The notes below the pieces were generated by a model. It did not search any database and was not told the DNA's origin. It worked only from the letters and a program-made list of their open reading frames with translations. Below, piece after piece: positions 1 to 4,407 of a DNA stretch of 5,327 nt. Source of the DNA: Akkermansia sp. GTDB taxonomy: Bacteria > Verrucomicrobiota > Verrucomicrobiia > Verrucomicrobiales > Akkermansiaceae. Numbering within the stretch: the stretch's first letter is position 1; each line of letters starts with the position of its first letter. Made by a program: the position numbers and the translations under genes. The stretch lies in assembly GCA_017379255.1 (NCBI GenBank), contig JAFNWZ010000045.1:1-5327 (forward strand), written 5' to 3'.

Positions 1-2
1 AC

Positions 3-147
3 CCTGTAATTTCAGCACAAGACACGTTTTTGAAGCGTCTTAGTTTTTATGAGGGGTATTAAAATCTACCCACCAATGGAATATAAAATTGGCATTATCG
101 AATCATACCCTATGAGCAAATACCTCAAGACTCTAGCCGAACAGTAA
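3..147 (+). pseudogene. 3' end of an unrecognised gene, apparently frameshifted
   Basis: The frame open at the window's left edge reads PVISAQDTFLKRLSFYEGY and stops at TAA 60-62. Skipping a single base there (t60) continues in another frame as KIYPPMEYKIGIIESYP and on to TAA at 145-147. Both halves look like ordinary protein sequence, so a one-base insertion in the last part of a gene is a reasonable reading. The alternative is that the gene simply ends at 62 and the second stretch (ATG at 49 or 76) is chance or a very small separate ORF. I do not recognise the protein family. The stretch is AT-rich compared with the genes on the right. The rest of the gene lies outside the window. Confidence 0.4.
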
Positions 148-268
148 CGCCTATTTTCACGTCAGCGGCAACAAAATGCCCGCCACGAGCGTCTATTTAT
201 TAGAAAATGCGCACTTTTCGTAATTTTTTGTTGCGGATTCGGTTAGGAAATGAGTTAATATCATTAAG
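148..268 (+). promoter_or_regulatory. Upstream region of the 269 gene with a weak promoter-like match
   Basis: No coding sequence is supported here. A -10-like TAATAT lies at 256-261 and ends 7 bases before the GTG start. The best -35 match, TTGCGG at 231-236, sits at a long 19-base spacing, so this is only a weak promoter candidate. The AGGA at 245-248 is about 20 bases from the start, too far to act as a Shine-Dalgarno site. If TAATAT is the real -10, the transcript would have almost no leader. Confidence 0.3.
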
Positions 269-1084
269 GTGAAAAAGAAGCCCATCAGCCTTCAGCCCTT
301 TGTATCGCGCATGCATCAGCGTGCGCAGCGGGCTCGTGCCCTGCCGCAGGCGGAACAGCAGGAGTTTTATTACTGCGGCGGTCGAAACAAGACAGAGTTC
401 ACGGCAGCCGTGGCCTCTGGTGAACCGGAAGCTCTCTCTCTGGCGCTGGATGTAGTGGCCGGGGAACTGTGGCTTTGCCCGCGAGATGGCGCACGCTATG
501 CCCGCAGTATACGGGCCGCCCTGCGCACTTCCTGTGAAGCCGGGTTGCTGGATGATGCCCGGAAACGTGTCATGTATGCCGTTGAAATGCGAAATCTGGA
601 GCGCCTGGTGCTGCGTGGCAGACATTCGGCCCCCGGTGTGTTACAACAGCGCGCAGAACGCCGCATTCCGGGACAGTTGCAGCTCATGCAGCGCTGCTTC
701 GGAGAAGTGCCGGAGCTGAGATTGAAGACGGATGATTGCCCGGATGTGAAAGCGCCCGGAGAATTGTTGCAGAAAGCGGTGCAGTATGGATGGCTTTCGG
801 CAGATGCAGCAAGCAGAATAGCGGCTTCTGAGGAGCGTATGTTGTCCGAGCTGGTACATGGGCCGGAGGATGTGTTGCCTGCCATGCCGTGGCAGGAGAC
901 AATGCCGAACCACTCCCCGGATACACTTTGCTATTTCTTCTGCTGGAAGGGATTCCGAGGGGTACGCTGGATAGTGGCCCCATGGGGCGAGCTGGGCGCA
1001 GAATGTGGATTTATTCTGGCCGCAGATGCCTCCTTCTGTTGCAATTTAGACGAGTACGGCCGCATATATGGAGCTTGCCGCTAA
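269..1084 (+). CDS. Hypothetical Cys-rich protein, 271 aa
   Basis: I do not recognise the family. The frame is open from a TGA at 251-253, and GTG at 269 is the first usual start. The next candidate, ATG at 311, has no ribosome site and would remove a basic N-terminus (MKKKP, then an R/Q/A-rich stretch to about residue 25). The product is soluble, with no signal peptide or membrane segment. It holds 11 cysteines, six of them in the last 51 residues (221, 225, 246, 257, 258, 270), including C221-x3-C225 and the pair C257-C258. That could mean metal binding or disulfides, but no known motif is complete. Residues 70-115 look helical and charged (CPRDGARYARS onward). The C-terminal part is rich in Trp, Phe and Gly (about residues 220-250). 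It is flanked by AT-rich non-coding DNA on both sides and stands alone, not in an operon. Codon use is less GC-biased than in the genes at right. Probably a real lineage-specific gene; function unknown. Confidence 0.6.
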   Translation: MKKKPISLQPFVSRMHQRAQRARALPQAEQQEFYYCGGRNKTEFTAAVASGEPEALSLALDVVAGELWLCPRDGARYARSIRAALRTSCEAGLLDDARKRVMYAVEMRNLERLVLRGRHSAPGVLQQRAERRIPGQLQLMQRCFGEVPELRLKTDDCPDVKAPGELLQKAVQYGWLSADAASRIAASEERMLSELVHGPEDVLPAMPWQETMPNHSPDTLCYFFCWKGFRGVRWIVAPWGELGAECGFILAADASFCCNLDEYGRIYGACR

Positions 1085-1167
1085 GAATATGATACAGGTG
1101 CCTTTTTATCCCCTTGCAAGCGATGTTTCATTTTAGGTTGCCACTCGTGGAAAAATGGCACTTAAAC

Positions 1168-1262
1168 ATCTGATTCTGTGTAGCTTGCCAGTTCGAAACA
1201 TCTTTGCTTGTCACAGAGTTGCTATCGCCCCAAAATTGCCTAAGCTCACAGAATCAACAGAT
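1168..1262. repeat. Long imperfect inverted repeat (about 95 nt hairpin)
   Basis: GATTCTGTG (1172-1180) plus AGCTT (1182-1186) is complementary to AAGCT (1242-1246) plus CACAGAATC (1247-1255), with one bulged base at 1181. The outer ATCT (1168-1171) also pairs with AGAT (1259-1262) across a 3-base bulge. That gives 14 to 18 base pairs around a loop of about 55 bases. It is too long a loop for a terminator and no T-tract follows. It could be a structured RNA, a protein-binding site, or the paired ends of a small element. Confidence 0.5.
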
Positions 1263-1385
1263 TGTAGATTCGAGACTTCTTTAGTGAACCTAACATGAAT
1301 TCGCGCTTAGGAAAACGGGCTTAGGCGTGCTTAGTCTTAATTGAATGTGGGCACATTGTGATATGAAAATTCAAATTCCACACTT

Positions 1386-1417
1386 TTTGCTATTGACCCC
1401 ACTTTGCTATTGACCCC
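1386..1417 (+). repeat. Tandem direct repeat, 2 x TTTGCTATTGACCCC
   Basis: Two identical 15-base copies lie at 1386-1400 and 1403-1417, with a 17-base period and the dinucleotide AC between them. The palindrome at 1424-1439 begins six bases later. Repeated TGACCCC-type blocks resemble the multiple short terminal repeats of some insertion sequences, for example the IS21 family. No transposase gene is present in the window, so that link is only an inference. Confidence 0.7.
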
Positions 1418-1423
1418 GCAATG

Positions 1424-1439
1424 CCTACGCGGGCGTAGG
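1424..1439. repeat. Short perfect inverted repeat
   Basis: CCTACGC (1424-1430) and GCGTAGG (1433-1439) form a 7-base stem around GG. No T-run follows on either strand, so it is not an intrinsic terminator. Its position right beside the TTTGCTATTGACCCC repeats suggests that the two belong to one unit, either a protein-binding site or an element end. Confidence 0.55.
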
Positions 1440-1462
1440 TGTTGAAAATCAATGCAAAGCAA

Positions 1463-1494
1463 AAACCGAACCAGATTGTTTTCTGATTCGGTTT
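1463..1494 (-). terminator. Intrinsic terminator of the tRNA-Ala gene
   Basis: On the minus strand the stem AAACCGAATCAG / CTGGTTCGGTTT forms 12 pairs (one U-G wobble) around an 8-base loop, and its 3' arm runs into a U-rich tail (UUUUU, then GCUUU). It starts 11 bases past the 3' end of the tRNA and is oriented to stop its transcription. The plus strand lacks a T-run after the stem. Confidence 0.8.
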
Positions 1495-1505
1495 CTGGGA
1501 TTAAG

Positions 1506-1578
1506 TGGAGCATAGCGGATTCGAACCGCTGACCTTCTCAATGCCATTGAGACGCTCTACCAACTGAGCTAATACCCC
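1506..1578 (-). tRNA. tRNA-Ala, anticodon GGC
   Basis: The minus strand folds into a full 73-nt cloverleaf. The acceptor stem is GGGGTAT/ATGCTCC and carries the G3-U70 wobble that marks alanine tRNAs. The D arm is GCTC-AGTTGGTA-GAGC. The anticodon stem is TCTCA/TGAGA with loop ATGGCAT, giving anticodon GGC (plus-strand 1543-1545), which reads GCC codons. The variable loop is AGGTC and the T arm is AGCGG-TTCGAAT-CCGCT. The discriminator is A73. CCA is not encoded, because CTT follows A73, so it must be added after transcription. The gene has its own promoter and terminator and lies downstream of the ABC ATPase gene on the same strand. Confidence 0.97.
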
Positions 1579-1590
1579 GTTTTTTGTTGT

Positions 1591-1604
1591 GTCCTGGTGA
1601 GGAC
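1591..1604 (-). other. Small hairpin in the tRNA 5' leader
   Basis: GTCCT and AGGAC pair around a 4-base loop between the predicted transcription start (near 1604) and the mature tRNA 5' end at 1578. RNase P would remove it with the leader. The stem is only five pairs, so it may not matter. Confidence 0.4.
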
Positions 1605-1610
1605 GGGGAG

Positions 1611-1639
1611 ATTTTACACATTTTCTCACCCGAATGCAA
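1611..1639 (-). promoter_or_regulatory. Sigma70-type promoter of tRNA-Ala
   Basis: On the minus strand, TTGCAT (1634-1639) and TAAAAT (1611-1616) are separated by exactly 17 bases. Each hexamer differs from consensus at one or two positions. The bases after the -10 are CTCCCCG, a GC-rich discriminator of the kind found at stringently controlled stable-RNA promoters. Transcription should begin near 1604, giving a leader of about 26 nt. Confidence 0.75.
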
Positions 1640-1640
1640 G

Positions 1641-1668
1641 ACTTTTTTTCGTTTTTTTCGTTTTTTGT
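1641..1668 (-). promoter_or_regulatory. A-tract block upstream of the tRNA promoter (UP-element-like)
   Basis: Immediately upstream of the -35, the minus strand carries three A-runs of 6-7 bases, each separated by CG, giving a period of about 8-9 bases. AT-rich runs at this place bind the C-terminal domain of the RNA polymerase alpha subunit in strong rRNA and tRNA promoters. On the plus strand the same T-runs follow no stable GC hairpin, so they are not a terminator. Confidence 0.5.
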
Positions 1669-1791
1669 TATCCGCTCTGTTTCTCGTTAGGAGCTTTTCC
1701 TCTGGTAATGAATATATTATGCGATTGTTCGGCTTTTGATTTTTTTGGGGGATGATCCAGGCTCACACTATTCCCTTTTCCTTATTCACTC

Positions 1792-2571
1792 TCACAGTGT
1801 GGGCACAGCATCCAGCAGGGCGCGGGTGTATTCTGCCTGCGGGTGGTGGAAAACGGCATCTGCCGTGCCGTATTCCACCAGGCGGCCACGGCGCATCACG
1901 GCGATGTCATCTGCCAGGTAGTGAACCACGCCCAGGTCATGCGAGATAAATATCATGGTAATGCCCATTTCCCGCACCAGGTCGGTGAGCAGGTTGAGAA
2001 TCTGGCTCTGGATGGAGACATCGAGCGCAGAGACCGGCTCATCTGCGAGCAACAGGGCCGGGCGCGGCGCAATGGCGCGGGCAATAGCGATGCGCTGGCG
2101 CTGGCCGCCGGAAAACTCGTGCGGGTATTTGTACATGTGCTCGGGGCTCAGACCCACGCGTTCCATGAGGGCGGCTACGGCTTCCTCACGCCCGCGGCGG
2201 GGCAGGGGCTCGCGCTGGCCCAGCGCCTCTGCCAGGGTGGAGAATATGCTGAAACGGGGGTTGAGTGAGGCGTAGGGGTCCTGGAACACCATCTGGAAAT
2301 CCAGCCGGCGGCGGCGCACCTCGCGCGGTGGCAGGGCGGTGAGCTCTGTGCCGTCCAGCACAATGCGGCCGCTGGTTACGGGCTGCAGCTGCATGATGGC
2401 GCGGGAGAGGGTCGATTTACCGCAACCGCTCTCACCCACCAGCCCCAGAATACTACCCCGGGGGATGGAAAGCGAAACATCATCCACCGCGCGCACCACC
2501 TCACCGGTAGTGCCCCAGGTGTTGCGCACCGGGAAATGCACGCTCACATGTTCCAGTTCCAGATATGCCAT
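1792..2571 (-). CDS. OppF/DppF-type peptide ABC transporter ATP-binding protein, 259 aa
   Basis: This is a cytoplasmic ABC ATPase that would power import by a membrane permease. Walker A is GESGCGKST (46-54). The Q-loop region QMVFQDPYASLNPR (93-106) is typical of the oligopeptide/dipeptide/nickel subfamily. The signature is SGGQRQR (154-160), Walker B is LLLADEP (173-179), the D-loop is SALD (181-184), and the switch histidine is H211 in ISHDLGVV. The C-terminal tail FHHPQAEYTRALLDAVP (241-257) matches the start of the oligopeptide-transporter C-terminal region. OppF and DppF proteins are usually 300 residues or more, and the extension that normally follows is missing, so the protein is short at its C-terminus. 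All catalytic motifs are intact. No permease, binding protein or OppD partner is in the window. The ATG at 2571 is chosen because homology begins there and a promoter sits just upstream with no Shine-Dalgarno site. Peptide as the substrate is inferred from the subfamily only. Confidence 0.93.
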   Translation of the reverse strand: MAYLELEHVSVHFPVRNTWGTTGEVVRAVDDVSLSIPRGSILGLVGESGCGKSTLSRAIMQLQPVTSGRIVLDGTELTALPPREVRRRRLDFQMVFQDPYASLNPRFSIFSTLAEALGQREPLPRRGREEAVAALMERVGLSPEHMYKYPHEFSGGQRQRIAIARAIAPRPALLLADEPVSALDVSIQSQILNLLTDLVREMGITMIFISHDLGVVHYLADDIAVMRRGRLVEYGTADAVFHHPQAEYTRALLDAVPTL

Positions 2572-2579
2572 GTGCGGGC

Positions 2580-2608
2580 ATTGTAGCAAAACGGGCTGCA
2601 GAATGCAA
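2580..2608 (-). promoter_or_regulatory. Promoter of the ABC ATPase gene; leaderless transcript predicted
   Basis: On the minus strand, TTGCAT (2603-2608) and TACAAT (2580-2585) lie 17 bases apart. Only 8 bases (GCCCGCAC) separate the -10 from the ATG, so transcription should begin within about two bases of the start codon. Nothing like a Shine-Dalgarno site is present upstream of the ATG. Confidence 0.65.
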
Positions 2609-2622
2609 TTTTCAAATGAATC

Positions 2623-2630
2623 ATGCGCAT
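2623..2630. promoter_or_regulatory. 8-bp palindrome between divergent promoters
   Basis: ATGCGCAT is a perfect palindrome lying between the two -35 elements (2603-2608 and 2638-2643). The symmetry does not extend further. It could be half of an operator shared by both promoters, but an 8-base palindrome is easily found by chance. Confidence 0.2.
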
Positions 2631-2637
2631 TGGGTGC

Positions 2638-2666
2638 TTGAAATGCCGGGCGGTCTGGTATAGAAT
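2638..2666 (+). promoter_or_regulatory. Promoter of the PPX-like gene; leaderless transcript predicted
   Basis: TTGAAA (2638-2643) and TAGAAT (2661-2666) are 17 bases apart, and only 7 bases (GCACAGT) separate the -10 from ATG 2674. Transcription should start at or next to the ATG. The upstream in-frame ATGs at 2623 and 2665 fall before or inside the promoter, which supports 2674 as the real start. No Shine-Dalgarno site is visible. Confidence 0.65.
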
Positions 2667-2673
2667 GCACAGT

Positions 2674-4245
2674 ATGCCGACCCGAACACGCCGCAACAGC
2701 TCCGCCCGCACCACTCCGGTGGTGAAAGCCGTTATTTTCCTGGGGGCTGATGCCGTCTCCATGATGGTGGCGGAGCAATGCGGCAGCGAGACCCGCGTGC
2801 TGGATGTGCTCACCCAGCCGGTGGCGCTGGCGCACGATGTGTTCAAGGGCAGCTGTATTTCCCGCGACACGATGGACCGCTGCGTGCAGATTGCCCAGGG
2901 ATACCATGAATTGCTGGCGGAATACCGCCTGGCGGGCAAGGTGGAGGTGCGCCTGCTGGCCACCAATATCCTGCTGGATGTGCGCAATATGGACACCCTG
3001 GTGAACCGCCTGCAGATTACCTGCGGCCTGCAGCTGGAGGTGATGGATGATGGCGAGATGACCCGCCTGCTCTACCTGAACACCCGCGCCCTGCTCGATG
3101 CGCATGCCGGGCTGGATACGCAGCGTGTCCTGGTGCTGCATGTGGGGCCGGGCAACACCCGCCTGCTCCTGTTCGACAAGGGGCGTATCACCTACTACGC
3201 CAGCTACCGCATGGGCGCGCACCGCACGGGCATTGCCATCAGCGATGCGGCAGAAATGGCAGGCACTGAGAGCGAAAGCTCCCTCATCCGCGAACATATC
3301 CGCGGCATCATGGAACAGGTGGTGTACGATATTGAGGACGACCTGCCGGAACCGCCCGATGCGCTCATCATCTTCGGGCCGGATTTCCACACCATCTCCT
3401 CTCCCCTGGCGCAGGGGGAGAGCGTAAGCGAAGAAAGCCTCACCGAGCTGGCGCACGAAATTGCCGCCACCCCGCCCGCCCAGCGCCAGGCGCGCTACAA
3501 GGAGGACTACGCCAGCCTCTGTGCCCTGCTGCCCACCGTGCTCATCAACCTGGCCGTGGCGCGCGACCTGGAGCCCCGCAGCATCATGTGCCCGGCAGAG
3601 GAATTCTCGCACGCCTTCCTGCGCAACCTTATGCCCGGCCGGCACGATGACCTGGCGCTGGAGGAGGAAGTGGTGCACTTCTCCGTGCTGCTGGCCAACC
3701 ACTACCGCGTGGATAAGGCGCACGGGCAGCAGATCCGCCGCCTCACCATGCAGCTCTTTGACCAGCTGCAGGAGCTGCACGGCCTCACCCGCCATGACCG
3801 CCTCCTGCTCAAAGTGGCCGCCATCCTGCACGAGGTGGGCAGCTACATCAACCCCAAGAAACACCACCACCACAGCCAGTACATCATCCTCAATTCCGAA
3901 ATCTTCGGGCTCTCCCGGGCAGATGTGGAAGTAGTGGGCCTGCTGGCGCGCTACCACCGCCACGGCGCACCCACCCCGGCAGAACCCACCTATGCCCTGC
4001 TCAGCCAGAGCGACCGCCTGCGCGTGCAGAAACTGGCGGCACTGCTGCGCGTGGCAGAGGCCATGGAACGCGCACACTCCCGCCGCATCCGCAGCTTCAG
4101 CGTGCGGCCGAACGGGCGCCGGCTGGAGCTGCTCGTGCCGGATGTAGCCGACCTCACTCTCGAAAACCTGGCCTTGCGCACTAAGGGGGCTCTCTTTTCC
4201 GATATTTTCGGGCAGGACATCATCCTGCTGCCCCAGCCGAAGTAA
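2674..4245 (+). CDS. PPX/GppA-like protein with degraded phosphatase motifs and a C-terminal HD-type domain, 523 aa
   Basis: The architecture is that of exopolyphosphatase / pppGpp phosphatase: an ASKHA-fold N-terminal part (about 16-310) followed by an HD-like helical domain (about 325-475). Recognisable landmarks are LLATNILLDVRN (94-105, family ATSxxRDAxN), DDGEMTRLLYLN (125-136, family GxEEARLxYLG) and LANHYRVDKAH (ending at H350). Others are ILHEVG with H386-E387, HHHHSQYIILNSEIFGLS (397-414) and ARYHRHG with H428. The usual phosphate-binding motifs are altered: DIGSNS reads FLGADA (22-27) and DIGGGST reads HVGPGNT (156-162), each losing its aspartate. The arginine of ATSxxRDA is leucine, and the REG motif near residues 308-318 is not visible. 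True polyphosphatase or pppGpp hydrolase activity is therefore doubtful, and a regulatory or ligand-binding role is possible. HE in place of HD also occurs in active PPX enzymes. The protein is soluble and cytoplasmic. The gene is divergent from the ABC ATPase gene, with 102 bp between their start codons. Confidence 0.85.
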   Translation: MPTRTRRNSSARTTPVVKAVIFLGADAVSMMVAEQCGSETRVLDVLTQPVALAHDVFKGSCISRDTMDRCVQIAQGYHELLAEYRLAGKVEVRLLATNILLDVRNMDTLVNRLQITCGLQLEVMDDGEMTRLLYLNTRALLDAHAGLDTQRVLVLHVGPGNTRLLLFDKGRITYYASYRMGAHRTGIAISDAAEMAGTESESSLIREHIRGIMEQVVYDIEDDLPEPPDALIIFGPDFHTISSPLAQGESVSEESLTELAHEIAATPPAQRQARYKEDYASLCALLPTVLINLAVARDLEPRSIMCPAEEFSHAFLRNLMPGRHDDLALEEEVVHFSVLLANHYRVDKAHGQQIRRLTMQLFDQLQELHGLTRHDRLLLKVAAILHEVGSYINPKKHHHHSQYIILNSEIFGLSRADVEVVGLLARYHRHGAPTPAEPTYALLSQSDRLRVQKLAALLRVAEAMERAHSRRIRSFSVRPNGRRLELLVPDVADLTLENLALRTKGALFSDIFGQDIILLPQPK

Positions 4246-4407
4246 AGTCAGAAAAAGCCGGCAGCAGCAGCCATCCGAGCATCTGAATTGATAAAAACCA
4301 CAGTTCACCTGCGTATACACTAGGTATGCAGTCTTGATGTTTGCTTGCCAGGAAGTGCGTAATATGTTAGGCTGCAGATTCCGTTTCACCCCTTATTCAG
4401 CATCACC
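4246..4407 (+). promoter_or_regulatory. Intergenic region before the HAD gene; promoter unclear
   Basis: This 162-base spacer is AT-richer than its neighbours, which suggests a regulatory region rather than a read-through operon junction. Candidate promoter pairs are TTGCTT (4341-4346) with TATGTT (4363-4368) at 16 bases, and TTGCCA (4345-4350) with TAGGCT (4368-4373) at 17 bases. Neither is strong. A TATTCA at 4394-4399 ends 8 bases before the ATG but has no -35 partner. No Shine-Dalgarno site precedes ATG 4408. Confidence 0.3.
4309..4331 (+). terminator. Weak hairpin after the PPX-like gene
   Basis: CTGCGTAT (4309-4316) pairs with GTATGCAG (4324-4331) over 8 positions, two of them G-U, around a 7-base loop. 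The bases after it (TCTTGATGTTTGCTT) are only loosely T-rich, and it lies 63 bases after the stop codon. It may be a poor terminator or instead a regulatory palindrome for the next gene. Confidence 0.3.

Larger units (their letters stand above)
1085..1462. other. AT-richer intergenic region without a gene
   Basis: No frame longer than a few codons looks protein-like here on either strand. The stretch holds a long imperfect inverted repeat (1168-1262), three GCTTAG copies (1305-1334), a 15-bp direct repeat (1386-1417) and a 7-bp-stem palindrome (1424-1439), listed separately. I see no convincing terminator for the gene ending at 1084. The short hairpin CCAC-TC-GTGG (1141-1150) and the TGCCA/TGGCA pair (1139-1160) are too weak. 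The region may be the relic of a mobile or integrated element, or it may carry an unannotated RNA. Confidence 0.6.

Noticed and set aside
200..983. Several overlapping minus-strand frames opposite the orphan gene
   Set aside because: They show no recognisable motif, have low-complexity composition and lack start signals. The plus frame 269-1084 is longer and better supported.
1089..1136. Short ORF MIQVPFYPLASDVSF after the orphan gene
   Set aside because: Only 15 codons, with no ribosome site and no promoter; expected by chance.
1191..1199. GTTCGAAAC resembling a tRNA or tmRNA T-loop
   Set aside because: No flanking stems or other cloverleaf elements fit around it.
1393..1438. TTGACC in the direct repeats as plus-strand -35 boxes
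   Set aside because: No -10-like hexamer lies 16-18 bases downstream of either copy.
1596..1630. GGTGAG/CTCACC inverted repeat followed by T-runs as a plus-strand terminator
   Set aside because: A six-pair stem with a 23-base loop, with the T-runs a further 12 bases away and no plus-strand gene upstream to terminate. The region is better explained as the tRNA promoter on the other strand.
1764..1801. CACACT/AGTGTG inverted repeat at the 3' end of the ABC gene as a terminator
   Set aside because: The stem is six pairs with a 26-base loop, overlaps the stop codon and has no U-run after it on the minus strand.
2623..2673. Upstream in-frame ATGs (2623 and 2665) as starts of the PPX-like gene
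   Set aside because: They lie before or inside the predicted promoter and add residues with no resemblance to the family.
2572..4389. A very long open frame on the minus strand opposite the PPX-like gene, continuous with the ABC ATPase frame
   Set aside because: The frame is in register with the sense codons, so its stops would correspond to sense TTA, CTA or TCA codons. The GC-biased PPX-like gene uses none of them, which explains the open frame. The translated part has no family signature, and a promoter for the ABC gene lies inside it at 2580-2608.
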